A stretch of 64,000 bases of DNA from Lotus japonicus (lineage: Eukaryota; Streptophyta; Magnoliopsida; Fabales; Fabaceae), in the NCBI RefSeq assembly GCF_012489685.1, contig NC_080042.1, positions 55,673,503-55,737,502 on the forward strand, written 5' to 3'. Shown here piece by piece: positions 24,780 through 36,830 of the stretch; position 1 is the first letter of the stretch, and every line of letters begins with the position of its first letter. The notes under the pieces are model-generated. The model was not told where the DNA came from, did no database searches, and worked only from the letters and a program-made list of their open reading frames with translations. The translations under genes and the position numbers were made by a program.

Positions 24780-25125
24780 TGCAGGAGCAATTAATTAGGA
24801 AGTTATTATTTTTAGTATTTTTAAATCAATTTAGGATTTATTATGTTTTTTAATTAAGTTAGAATCTTTATGATCTTACTTATTTTTGGTTAGGAACTTA
24901 TTTATTTTCAATTAGGATCTTTTATTTTTAATTAGGATCTTTTAGGATATTATTTATTTTTCTGTTAGGATATTTTCTTTTCCTATTTAAGGACTTGTAA
25001 GGCATAGCCTATTTCAGTTTTATTGACAATAAAAAAAACGAGAATTTTCTCAAATCCTGGTGGATTCCAGTTTTCTGTTACTTAGGGTTTTGTGTTTGCA
25101 AACCCTTGTGCGTTCCGCTGTGTCA
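24722..25125 (+). repeat. 3' LTR, overlapping the end of pol
   Basis: 404 bp, identical to the 5' LTR at all but one visible position. It is preceded by a purine tract (GGTGGAGGAGA) as plus-strand primer. The pol frame runs through its first 58 bp to TAA at 24777-24779. It is followed by the TSD CCTTA at 25126-25130. Confidence 0.93.
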
Positions 25126-26960
25126 CCTTACAAATAAACCGAACATTTAGTCGCCACTACCCTGAAAGAACTGGAAAATACTCAACACGACACCCATAAA
25201 ACATGTTAGACAGCCACCAATAGCAACAACTACAAATTACACATAGCTCCAGCCCACAAACAGTAGCCATTTCGTGATAGTAAATTTACGGTAGCAATAA
25301 ACATGAATTTTCGTAACAGCAACAACAGCCCAAATTAACAGCAATTTCTGCCAACAGCAACAACAAATTCGTGACAATAGCAACAACAACAAAAAATAAC
25401 AGCAACAACAACAACAACATAATAGCAGCAAGTAAACCAACAACACCAGCAATATAGAAAACCTACAGCACCAGCAACATAAGAACAAGTATTTGACAGC
25501 AACATCTGCAATAGCAAATAAAATTACAACACCAGCAACGTTTCCCCCACATGCTTGAATAAAAACCAAAAAACAAAACTATACAAACTTGGTTTTAACC
25601 CATCGTTTGATCAGCATATATACCACCACCATAGTGGCTCCAAAAGGAAACATATTTCCTTTGCCAAAGCATCCGCTTCCCCATTCCCTTCCCTTAAGAT
25701 ATGAGCCACCCATAGCCGCCCCTCCCTAGCTAGTATCTCCAACCGTAAATTCCAGACCTTTGGACATTGTAAGAAAAGATGAGCCACTGTTGGTCCGAAC
25801 ATAGAGCACAAATTGCTCCATCTCCCAATTCCACACCTCGACGCACCAAATTATCCTCTATCGCGATCCTATTTTTCTGAACCTCTACATGTCGCATCTG
25901 CAATCCTTGGGTCCCTAAATCAATAGTACGACGTCGCTGCTCATTTAACTTCGTCTCTTGTAACAGTAAAAGTTCTGGTTTCCAATGCAAGATAGCCTTC
26001 TTTACTGCCTCCCGCTTTGTCGAACCTCCTAAACCATGGACGTTCCAAGTAAGCCACAGCCCAAGCATCTCAACTGAGATGAGGATGGTTTTGTCATATC
26101 TGAGCTTCTAAACCTCGAAGCATCAAAGCTTCTAAACCTCTTGGCTTCAAACCCAGCTGTTTTCCAATCAACCACGTTCTTGTGCACATGTCGTCACACC
26201 ATCTTCTCCCGGAACTGGTTCCAAGAAATCAACTGGCATCGCCTGAGGCTTGTTCTTACTACCTTTAGGGTGATCCTGTTGAGAGCTGCTTTTTCGTGAA
26301 GAATTTGTATTTGGGGTTGAAATCAGTACTAGCAACACAGGAGTAGTCGTTTCGTCGCAGTCATGAGACACACCTTGTTGCTGAACAATTGTTTCTCTCT
26401 TCACGTACAACACATGCAGGGGAGGAAAAGCTTGTTGTATGCGTCTCTTGCCTAATTATTTGGTGAGGAGATGTACGAATGAACACCAGTTGTTGTTGGC
26501 GTGAAATTTTTTCTGTGTTTCCTAACTCGTTAATTGCAAAAATAGATTTATCCAAACAAGGCATCTCTTGATTAATGAAAAAAGAGTTTTGATAAGCTAT
26601 TGGGGAAGCCAAACATGTCCCTACACGATTATGTTGATGAATAAGTCGTGGGTCCCATCGTAAAAAACATGGCTGCCAATTAAAATTTGAATTCAGAAAC
26701 ATATCTTGAGTATTGAAAGAGTAACCAGTAACAACACAATTTTGGGCAAAATCCGTGGCCCGATTTTGTTGCTCTTTACTCAAGATTTGAAAATCCTCAT
26801 CAGTTTTTTCCTGAGTCATTAAAGACTTTTTCCATATCATTTTTAGAAAAAAAAAATACTTTTTCCATATCTCAATCTCTTCCATTGAATAACCAGAATC
26901 AATTAAATCTTGTAACTGTTTTACTTCTTCATCTCCTGGTCTTGGTCTTGATAAATTAGT
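25126..26960 (-). mobile_element. Internally deleted L1-type LINE (ORF1 remnant, EN start, zf-RVT, RNase H end)
   Basis: On the minus strand, 26885-26361 is a low-similarity ORF1-like frame. Next come the start of an AP endonuclease (LTWNVHGLGGSTKREAV, LLLQETKLNEQ, near 26060-25960). After only about 50 residues the text becomes that of the zinc-binding region normally far downstream (NRIAIEDNLVRRGVELGDG, CALC..., HLFLQCPKVWNL), then the end of an RNase H domain (WVAHILREGNGEADALAKE, about 25700-25650). Most of the endonuclease and all of the RT are missing. The 3' part is cut by the LTR element and probably continues at 19756-19495. Confidence 0.75.
25285..25550. repeat. CAA/CAG-rich low-complexity tract
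   Basis: Degenerate triplet repeats (CAACAACAGC, CAACAACAACAACAAC) run through the 3' region of the minus-strand LINE. The Leu/Cys-rich frames on the opposite strand are by-products of this repeat. Confidence 0.8.
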
Positions 26961-28258
26961 TTTTTTATTTATGTATTTCTCATAAATGATTTATTAAAAG
27001 ATTTTAGATATGTAACAAAAAAAAAGCTTTTAAATATATCTTAATCCTGTCAAACTCTATCTGATAAAATTTAACACTGATTGGAATATTAATTTTTTTG
27101 ATTAAATACCTTTTATGATGATTTTTGAATTTTAATAATTTTAAATAAACATTTCTACCATTAATTTTTTTTATAAAAAATACTGAAAAATCATTTAATT
27201 GTTATTGATACACGTTTTAAAAATATTTTATCCTTTTATGAATAAAATTTAATTTTTCTTCCTAAGCACCAAAAAAAATATAAAATAATAACGTTTTTTT
27301 TTGAAAAATATTGATTTTAAATTCAAAAGTAAATTTTAATAAAAAATAAAATTTTACACAATTCTTACTTTTTAAAAAAAAGTATTATATATAGAACCTT
27401 AATTTAAAAATACGGACTACTACCTTTTAAATCCAAAATAAGTGGAATCATATGAATGACTTATACATAAAATCAAATAAAAAACGTCAAGTGAGAGTCT
27501 AACTACCATAGCTTTATCATTATTTATTTTTAAGTGCATTATTTAAATGGTTACACAAATTTGACTTTCATATTTTAGTAAGATATATTTGGACTCTTAT
27601 CCATCCATCACTAATTCCCTTAGGAATTTCCAATTTTTAAATGCACCCTACCATCATATGGTAGCGTGACCCTATACCCTACATTGTCTGCACTCTGCAG
27701 GTGATTATTTTAATTTTTAATGTTCTTTTTTTTGAAATTAATATTTTTAATGTTTAATCTGTCTTTTTTTTCTTTTGGTCAACAATGTTTAATTTGTGTA
27801 TGAATGCAGTTTTTCCTGGTCATTGTTAAATGGATTTGAAAACTTCACAGTCGTAGGTATCTCTATTATGCAGCCCCTACATTTACGTGTGATTATGTTC
27901 CTTTTAATTAATAATAATGTTTAATTGACTGTTCACATCAAATGATATTTCGTCAGCAATTGAATTTACATGATATCAAGATTAATTTATTCTCTTAACT
28001 ACCTACTTAGCTAAGCAAGCGAGATAACAGAAGTACAGAACTGAGTTAGAAAATATTAAAATTCATGTTTGAATGCACGAGCAATAGAATATGATAATCC
28101 TCCACTAATAAGTGATTAGCTTTGAGTTCAAAAAAAAGTGATAGCTTCATGTGTGAATTGGTTGACAAAATTAACTTAATGGATGTCTATATCTTGTTAA
28201 AATAATACATCCACTTAGTTGAAAAATCAGTACTATATAGACAAACATTTGTCGTCTC
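26961..28258. other. AT-rich intergenic region
   Basis: No gene, RNA or transposon end that I can support. Base composition is strongly AT with homopolymer runs. Confidence 0.6.
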
Positions 28259-28282
28259 TTTTTTTTTTGAAATCAACCTCAT

Positions 28283-31200
28283 TCAATTAAGAAGAAACAA
28301 ACGACACAGAAGCCAGTACATCAGATTGGACAAAGCAATAATTTGTGGAGGAACCTCCTCAATCCAGACCATCTCACCAAACAAAAACGATAAAGAAGCT
28401 AAAGCATCAGCCGCACAGTTACCTGTGCGACGGACGAACAATAAAGAAAAAACATCAAAGTTTGAAAGCAAAAAATAACAATTCCTCACAATCGAATCCA
28501 AAAAAGAGCAACCACCATTGCATTTCCAGGCTTCAGTTAAAGGTAAGCAATCGGTTTCGAAAACAACTCGCCGGAAACCAAGGTCCTGTGCCAAAATCAT
28601 CGACCACCGCATAGACAAAGCTTCTGCCACCGTTGGAGATGTGACCGGTCCATAATGCCAAACAGCTGAAGCTAGAACTTCTCCCTGCCAATCACGAGCA
28701 ATGAATCCGAAACCTCCCTGACCTTCCCGCGTAACCGAGGCGTCAAAATTAATCTTGAACAGGCCAGCCGATGGACGCAACCATTGAGAGGGGTGGTGCT
28801 GCACTTGGCGGGGCTGATGGTGCCACCATAGCTGGACCCGGGTGGAGCATGGAGGCCTTCCTCAGCATCTGATCTACCGTGCCCTGTACCTCGTGGAAAA
28901 CCAGTTCATTACGCGAGCTCCAAACAGCATAGAGAGACTCCAGGAAGAAACCCAACGCCTTCTCATCAACCACCTGTAGAAAATCAAGCATAAACTCGTG
29001 GAACTTACGCTCCTGGTGAAGACGTAATCCCAAGTTGCTCGCAAACCACATAGCTTTCACAATCGGACAGAATAAGAGTGCATGGTGCACTGATTCTGGC
29101 GCTGCATGACACCGGGGGCAGGTTGGGTCTATCTCCAAACCGCGAGCATGGAGAACTTCACGTACGGGAAGAGCACCCAAGCAAGCACGCCAACCTGTCT
29201 CACGACATCTAGGAAGAGTTGGGGCCTTTCAAAGTTTCCTCCACGCTGCACTAGTCAAAGATGGCACAGAAGAAGCCATACCAGCAGCGCTTTCCTCCTC
29301 CATTTGCAAGAATTGATAGCCTGTCTTTGTTGAATATAAACCATTAGGAGTCATGGGCCAAAAGAAAATGTCCTGCTGGGGAAACAGAGGCAAAGGTACT
29401 GCCATAATGGAGTTGGCCGTGGGGGGGCAGCACATAAAAACAATTAAATGTTTATTCCAAGCTAAAGAACCAGGTAGCAGCAAGTCTGACACCTTTGTAA
29501 TACCCAAATCCTGTGCTAACGTCTCACTAAACACCAAAGGGGAGTTCCCTGGCACCCATTTATCTTGCCAAGCTCGAATAGTTTTACCGTCTCCTACCCT
29601 CCACATACCACCTTTCCGTAGAGCTTGTCCTGAACGGAGAACACTAGACCATGCGTAACTCGGACGACAACCCTTCTTCGCAGTAAAGATTGTGTCCCTC
29701 GGATAATAGACCGCTTTAAACACTTTTCCAAGCAAAGAGTCAGGACAATTAAGTAAGCGCCACCAATTCTTCGCCACCAAAGCCATATTAAATTTTTTGA
29801 AATCCCGGAAACCTATCCCACCACGATCCTTTGATTTGCACAATGATTTCCAACTTAACCAATGCATACCACGCTTAGTGACGTCACCACCCCAGTAAAA
29901 GCGGCTAATCATCCCCTCAATATCTGAGCATATACCATCAGGCAATAAAAAACAGGACATAACATAAGATGGAATGGATTGGGCCACAGCCTTAACAAGA
30001 ACCTCCCTACCTGCTTTTGAGAGGGACTTTTCCTTCCACCCTTTTAGCTTCTTCCAAACCCGGTCCTTGACAAAAGAGAAAATCTGGGTTTTTGACTTAC
30101 CTATGATGGTAGGAAGTCCCAGATACTTGTCATAACACTCCACTGCCTTTACATTCAATAACTGTTTAAGCTCATGGAAACGATTCTCAGGCACATTTCG
30201 GCTACAGGAGAGCATAGACTTGTCAAGGTTAATGACTTGTCCAGAAGCTTGCTCATACGAGGCTAGAATAGCCTTAATTGTCAGTGCTTCTTGCGTCGTA
30301 GCACGAGCAAAGATAACATTGTCATCTGCAAACAACAGGTGTGAGATTACAGGGGCAGAACGCGCAATCTTAATGCCATGCAAAGCTGAAGATAAGACAG
30401 CCTGATTAATCAAAGGAGAAAACACTTCTCCACACAAAATAAAGAGATAAGGAGAGAGAGGATCTCCCTGTCTCAAACCTCTATTTGGGGAGAATGCCTC
30501 TTGAGGCGCGCCATTCAGCATAATAGAGAAGTTAACTGTAGTAACACATGACATGATCAGATGGACCCAGTTGGGGGGGAACCCCATTTATTCCAAAACA
30601 CTCGCCAAAAAAGGCCACTCAACTCTATCATAGGCTTTTGACATGTCTAATTTCAGAGCCATCACGCCATTACGGCCACATATTTTTTCTTCATATAGTG
30701 AAAACACTCAAACGCCACTAAGGCATTATCCGTAATTAGACGGTCTGGAACAAAAGCACTTTGGGATTCACAAATAATGTCAGGCAATATGAGTTTCAAT
30801 CTGTTCGCCATAGTCTTAGTAATAATTTTAAAAATAACGTTACACAGACTAATCGGCCTAAACTGATTTGCATGCATGGGTTTCTTAACTTTAGGTATTA
30901 GAACAAGGAGAGTTTTGTTTATAATACCTGGTGACACCTCGCCATGAAGGACTCGCAAGCAAAAAGAAGAAACATCATCCCCAATAATATGCCAGAATTT
31001 TTGGTAAAACAAAGCGGGTAGACCATTGCGCCCTGGTGCCTTGGTTGGGTGCATCTGGGCTAGGGCTTCCTCGACATCTTCCCTTGTAAAAGGCTCGGCT
31101 AGCAGTTGTAGATGGTGCGGTGTAACCCTACCAGCCACAAGAGATGTCACTGCAGGAATATTGGTAGGTGCACTAGACGAGAAAAGCTCCATAAAATAGT

Positions 31201-31501
31201 CTGCTAGTACCCTGTAAATATCCTTGTCTTCCACCATGGTGCGGCCACGTTCATCTTTTAATTCCTCAATCGAATTACGCTTACGGCGTTGTGACGCTTT
31301 GGAGTGAAAGAAGTGAGTTTTTTTATCTCCATAATGTAACCAATTGGCTCTGGATCGCTGACACCAAACCACCTCCTCCTGTTCGAGGAGTACATCCAAA
31401 ACATTCTCAATCTCTGCTGTCTCGGCTAAAGTCTGTTCCGTTTGAGGTCGTTGTTGAAGACCCTGCAATTTGTGATTAAGATCAGAGACTTTTCGTGCCA
31501 C
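28283..31501 (-). pseudogene. LINE reverse transcriptase, zinc region and RNase H
   Basis: Segment 31501-30662 carries the RT N-half (PTKAPGRNGLPALFYQKFW, FRPISLCNVIFKII). After a frame break, 30587-29229 carries the RT palm (NRGLRQGDPLSPYLF and active site FADDN), thumb and C-terminal region. After further breaks, 29180-28749 has the zinc-binding motif (CPRCHAAPESVHHALLFC), and 28804-28283 an RNase H domain (KINFDASVT, FETDCLPL, RRTGNCAADALA). APGRNG differs from the usual APGPDG. At least three frame interruptions make it a pseudogene. Confidence 0.9.
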
Positions 31502-31522
31502 ATCGCCATACTTATCTCGGCC

Positions 31523-32880
31523 CTAGCTATCAAGAGACCCACCAACCTCTGATAATTTAGACACCAAATCTGGTCCTGTACTGTTCCAAGCATTAGCCAC
31601 CACACTGGTACACTCATCTCCACTCTGGAGCCAAACTTCCTCAAAACGAAACATATGCACCCTACCGCGAGGTTCGGAGCGCCTCCGTGTGCCACAAAAG
31701 AGAAGGATCAGATTGTGGTCTGAACGGTGGCGGGGGAGGTGAGTCACATCAGATATGGGCCATAAGTCAAGCCATCGCTCATTAACAAGAGCATAGTCAA
31801 GGCGTTCCTGTATGTTGTGTGGAGCCTTCCTCTTGTTTGACCATGTGAAACGATATCCTGCATAGGCCACCTCCATAAGCTGGCACTCAGACAAGGCCTC
31901 TTGGGCCACCTGAAGATGGGCCAGGTTCACTGGTTGGCCTCCTTGCTTGTCTGTCGGTCTCAACACATCATTAAAATCTCCCATGCAGAGCCAAGGCGTC
32001 GTATCATCGGGTTTGAAATTTTTAATCATCTGCCAGGTGCGCCATTTGTTCCCCTCATCTGGCCAACCATACACCGCAAGAACCTGCATTGAAACATTAG
32101 AATCCGGAAGTTGTAACATGAAAAGAATATGATTAACGGAGGAGTTCACCACCGTAACTGTAACATCATCGCTCCAAAGGAGGCATAAACCGCCTGCTCT
32201 TGAGCGACCTGTACCTGAACAAGAAACAGGAAATAAATTACCAAGACCACCAACGCCACGAAGGGCTGCCATCTCACTACAAGAGCGACATGTCTCCATG
32301 GCGAAGACCACGTCAGGAGCTTTGGTACGGATGAGCCTTCGCAAGGCTCGAACTGCACGTGGGTTCCCAAGCCCACGACAGTTCCAAGAAAGGAGCTTCA
32401 TTGAGGTGGGCGGGCTGATCAACAGGCTCCGCCAATCCCAATCCTATATTACTGTTTTGTCTCTTAAAGGGGGGAGACGCCCCGGTGCTAGCTGTGTTGA
32501 AAATTGGTCCTGGCCCTCCCACCATTCTCTTACGAGAAGTCTCATCAACATCAGATGCGCTACGAGAGCTTTTTGGTACATAGCTCCTGCTGCCACTAGC
32601 CGGCTTCTTATGGTAGTCTTGTGTACTAGAGAAACAGAAAGGAGGAGCGTTTTTATCAACCACAAAACCCTCCCCACCATCTGGTTTACCTGTGTCATAA
32701 ACTTTGGCCTTGCTGCCCGCCATGGAGGAATCACCAGTTTGGTCCTTAGCCGTGTCATTCGTCATGTGCTGGTTTGTTTCTTCTTCCGCTAGCTTCTTGA
32801 GTTCAGCATCAACGTCAATGTCACCATTTGTTCCCGATTCAGAATCTGGTGCCTGCGGTCCTTTCTAGACATCACTAAAA
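31523..32880 (-). pseudogene. LINE ORF1 tail and endonuclease domain
   Basis: The endonuclease frame (32422-31523) begins MKLLSWNCRGLGN and contains METCRS, CMGDFNDVL, YRFTWSNKR and the RSDHN catalytic segment, so most AP-endonuclease residues survive. It ends at a stop before the RT. Upstream, a Ser/Lys-rich ORF1 C-terminal fragment (32765-32313) overlaps the endonuclease start by about 100 bp in another frame. ORF1 lacks its N-terminus and zinc knuckle because of the 5' truncation near 32880. Confidence 0.82.
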
Positions 32881-34335
32881 TTAGTTGCGGTTGTAAATAT
32901 AGCCATGAATACATAAAAATGGTTGGTTCACACCTTTCTTAGAGTGGGATAAATGTGGAAGAGAAGAGAGATAAGAAGAGAATAGAGAAAAATTAAATCA
33001 TGAGACTTGATAGGTGAAGTGTGATTAAATTAATACTCTATTGGTAATGTGTCCTAGAGGAATTGCTCCATTTGGAAAGCTGATCTTGAAAAAATTGCAT
33101 ACCTTCATCAGAGACAGCCACAATTCTCCAAAATTAATTATTATTTTTTGTTTATAAATTATATATACATATAGGGATAGAAACGGGTCAGGTCAAGCTA
33201 AATTTTACACAGTCCAAGCCTGATTGTTGGTAAATTTTAAAATCTGACCTGATCTCTTGAATGGTTTGCTTGGCCTGTGAGCCCAATTACAAATCTATTT
33301 ATTCACATAAGATTTTTTCTAAAGTGATCATCAAGCATTCAAACCAATAGGCATTTTCTATATATATGTGGAGGATGTAAGGGTTAATTAAGAATAAAAT
33401 TAGATCTAGTCATAATTGTTCGTCTCAAATAAACATAAGGCGTGTCAAAGTAAATATAGAAGGTAAAACAATATGAGAGGATCAAATTGTGTACTGTTGT
33501 GGAACGAAAATCATCTGTTTCATGATCCTGTTGCATTGTCTGTCCCTCCAGTTAAAACTTGACATGTCATTTACAATGAACACATCATCAGTTTATTATT
33601 CTAACCCCGTTAACGCTAAAGCACAATAAAGCCGACACAAGATTTGCGAGATAGACATTAAGACAGGATTGAGAGACAGAAGATTTGCGTCCATTGTTGT
33701 ATTTTAAAGTCTTAGCACGAATGTGACTGTTATTACCCACCTTAACCCATTATCTCTTTTTGCATTATTCATTTGTTTACTTGACCCTTTTCTATTTTTT
33801 GTTTGGTTTCTTTCAACATATATAAGAAAAACACTGATTACTAATAAATTTTAATCAGTAAAAAACTATTGATAATACCAAATTATCGGCCTACAAATAA
33901 TAAATTATAGTGTTCAATTTTTGGATTGCTTCAGATAATCTGCTCAGCCCTCCAACTTTACTTTTGTGCATCTAGAAAAGATGCCATTATTTGGGAGTGT
34001 TTGTCGCTTGCATTGCAGCAGCCAGACATAACACTACATCCCTCCATGTCCCCACCCAATCACGCTTGCCTAAAGCATCCACTTTCACTTTTTCAGTAAA
34101 CTCCCATCAATCTTCTCTTTATAGCAAACTCCCCTCCCAAAATCCATCGATATACCACATCTTAATTAAGAAAAAACGTATTTTTATTATGGAAAAAAAA
34201 ATAGTTCACAAATTAAATTTTTTTTTTACAAATTAATTTATCATAGAAGTACCCAAGATTTTTTCAGTTTCAATTAATCCTTCTATTAAATTAACTCGTT
34301 TGCTCTTTGAAAAAAAGCAAAATTAATATTAATAA
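32881..34335. other. Gene-free intergenic region
   Basis: AT-rich sequence between the LINE and the candidate Helitron. Short open frames occur, but none resembles a protein I know. Confidence 0.6.
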
Positions 34336-35821
34336 TCTATATATATATATATGTAAAGCACACTTGTGTTTTTTGCATGCAATAAATGCATTAAATCATA
34401 AAAACTCACATACTTTTATATTAAATACATTAAAAACTAAATAATTTAACAAATTAAAAACTAAAAATATTTGTATTATAAAAAACTATTCAACTACTTA
34501 TATTAAATAACAACATTCATAAACTTAAAATTGACTTGAGCTTTACATTTAACAAATTTAAAAAATCAAAATTAAAAAAAAATATTTATTAATAATTAAT
34601 TTAGATAAAATACTTTTAAAATAAAAAAATATATATATATATATATATATCTATATACATATGTAAAGCAGACTTGAAAAAATAACATTAAACACATAAA
34701 AAATAGTAAATTTATTTTGAATTAAAAACATTAAATAAAAAAATTGAAAACTTAAATAAAAACTACATCAACTTTATTATTCATTATATTAATTATTAAT
34801 TGTTAAACTTTTCAATTTCTCATATTTAAAAGTAAATATTAAAATTTAAAACTTTTCAATTTCTCTTATTTAAAATGAAATATTTAAATTATTTAAATTT
34901 TAATTATTCATTACAACTTGAGTTGAATTTTTAAAAAATAATAATAATTGAAATTGACTACCTTACATTAATGACAATAATAGATTTTTAATAATAATTT
35001 GTTTATATTCTTTACATTATTGTTAATAATAATTATAAATCTTATTAGTTATTAATCATAAGTTGAGAAATTTTAAAAAAATAAAAAATAAAACTTATTA
35101 CCATTTATTACTTATAAAAAAATATTTATTAATAATTAATATCGAAAAAATAGTTGAAAATTTAAAAAAATGACTCTATAAGATATTATTATTACTATAT
35201 CGAATGTGTATATTATTTGAAAAAAAAATTTAATATGATTTTTGATATATTATATAGAAGTAAAAATAACTTGAGGAAGCATAATAGAGAAAAAATAATT
35301 ATAACAAAAGTTGAATAAATTTAAATTTACTAAATAATATTTTACGATACTAAAATTATAACTTATTATAATTTTTAAGTTAAAATTATTTCAAGTTCAA
35401 AAAAAAGTTAAAATTATTTTATTGTTGATAAAAAAGTATAAAAAAATTATGTTATTATAACTTATATTAAAACCTTATTAATTGATTTAAAATATTTTAA
35501 ATTCACTTAAGGATTTTTCAAATTATTGAATTGGTTTTTAAAGATTAGTTATGATTGAAAAATAGAATAACATATGGGGACAATAATTGAGTATCAATGT
35601 TTACAACCTGATATATGATAAATCAACACCTCTGCAATTGAAATCACAATAATAAACCTAAAAACAGAGAACCCAAATCAATAAAATATATTACAACCAA
35701 AGTTTTTAAAATTAATTTAATACTAATGCATAAGAAATTTAATTACACTGTAATAATTTTTATACTATATTAAAAAAAATAGTGTAAATAAACTCGTGCA
35801 ACGCACGGGTATTATTTCTAG
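34336..35821 (+). mobile_element. Candidate non-autonomous Helitron
   Basis: The 3' end has the Helitron form: a short GC hairpin (CGTGC AAC GCACG) about ten bases before a terminal CTAG at 35818-35821, followed by T. The proposed 5' end is TCTATATATA at 34336, preceded by A, consistent with insertion between A and T. The interior is very AT-rich and non-coding. The 3' end is convincing; the 5' end is a guess because similar TA-rich motifs recur at about 34630-34660. Confidence 0.6.
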
Positions 35822-35834
35822 TACTAATATAAAA

Positions 35835-36440
35835 CCAACCCACATTTAGTGATGAATCAATTTCTACATAAATACATATGCACTTTAAGCACTGAACCTT
35901 TTTTTTTAAAAGCCAAAAAATAGACTGAACTTGACCACATAAACAATAACCTTATCTTAGAACAAGTAAGTAACCAAGGGCTTGTTTGTTTGCTGTTTTT
36001 AAAACAGTTTTTAGTTTTTTAAAACTGAAATTAAAACCTGTTTGGTTCGACCTGTTTTCGAAAACAGTTATCATTTTCAGTTTTTAAAACTAAAAAACCA
36101 AAACAGTTAAAAGATGTTTTCAGTTTCTGTTTTTAGTTTTCAGTTATCAGTTTTCTAAATGTTGGAAAACATGTCATTTAAACTGTTTTCTTCTTCTAAA
36201 AATTGTTTTTAAAAATTATTTCTGAAAACCGTTTTAAAAACTGAAAACTAAAATTGCAATCAAACAGATCCCAAATGTAAGCTAAAATACAATCTTATAC
36301 ACTTTCTTAGAACAAGTGACCAAATACATTTAGTGAGTTTCTACATAAATATACACTTCCATTGAACTTTTTTTTGAAAGCCAAAGAGTAGACTGAACTT
36401 GTCCACACAAACAATAACCTTATCTAATCTAACCAGGCGG
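35835..36440. repeat. Direct duplication (35835-35975 and 36310-36440) around a MITE-like hairpin
   Basis: The two segments share several strings in order: CATTTAGTGA, TTTCTACATAAATA, a run of T, AAAGCCAAA, TAGACTGAACTTG and AACAATAACCTTATCT. Between them, about 35979-36272, lies an inverted-repeat element starting GGGCTTGTTTGTTTGC and ending with the near complement of that (CAAACAGATCCC), full of AAAACTGAAAA/TTTTCAGTTTT motifs. I could not define a clean TSD for it. Confidence 0.6.
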
Positions 36441-36830
36441 CTTTCGTACGTATATAGCAGCTTCCAAATTGGCAACTCTGATGTATGTATGTATGGCTCA
36501 CAATTATCGAGTATGGAAAACGTTTGAGAGCTGTTAATTCTCATGCGGTAAAGGTCCTTTCCCTGTTTTGAAAAATGAAGCCATGAAGGACCCATATATA
36601 TCGTACCCCGACTTTGATAACTTTCACTCGTACGTAGTACCTGCTAACATGACAACAAGGTCCCCCCTATGTTTCCAGGTCATCTTGACCCACATAATTA
36701 GACCCAGCATTCAAAAACGCGAATTGAACCACCTGAACCTTATTGATCAAAACGTGAACCAACCTAGCAAATGGGGACCAATATCTTCTATCCTCCGAAT
36801 GATGTCACATTTTTTATCCCACAAATGAAA
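36430..36830. repeat. Segment homologous to the P450 3' flank (46640-47000)
   Basis: Strings such as TATATAGCAGCTTC, GGCTCACAAT, GTAAAGGTC, TTTGAAAAA and GACAACAAG appear in the same order at about 46650-46850. That region lies 0.9 kb downstream of the P450 stop. No coding remnant is seen beside the copy here. Confidence 0.65.

Larger units (their letters stand above)
19757..25125 (+). mobile_element. Ty3-type LTR retrotransposon, recent insertion, internally deleted, CRM-like
   Basis: LTRs of 404 bp (19757-20160 and 24722-25125) start TGACGCAG, end TGTGTCA, and differ at one visible base. CCTTA flanks both ends as a perfect 5-bp TSD. A primer-binding site resembling the initiator-Met tRNA complement follows the 5' LTR, and a purine tract precedes the 3' LTR. 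The domain order gag, zinc knuckle, protease, RT, (deletion), integrase core is Ty3/gypsy. The polyprotein stop lies inside the 3' LTR; together with the RT and integrase style this suggests the centromeric CRM clade of chromoviruses, inferred from memory. The copy is defective: a hAT element splits gag, a TAG interrupts the frame, and RNase H plus the first half of integrase are missing. It is inserted in a minus-strand LINE. Confidence 0.93.
28259..32880 (-). mobile_element. L1-type LINE with RNase H, 5'-truncated and decayed
   Basis: The element reads on the minus strand from about 32880 to a poly(A) tail (poly(T) on the plus strand at about 28259-28270). Order: ORF1 C-terminal part, endonuclease, reverse transcriptase, zinc region, RNase H. 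Frameshifts and stops separate the parts. No convincing TSD was found next to the tail and the 5' end, so the 5' boundary is approximate. Confidence 0.88.

Noticed and set aside
25237..25569. Cys/Leu/Val-rich open frame on the minus strand
   Set aside because: Produced by CAA/CAG repeats in a LINE 3' region.
33991..34236. 81-codon open frame as a small gene
   Set aside because: AT-rich, no signal or domain, no homologue known to me.
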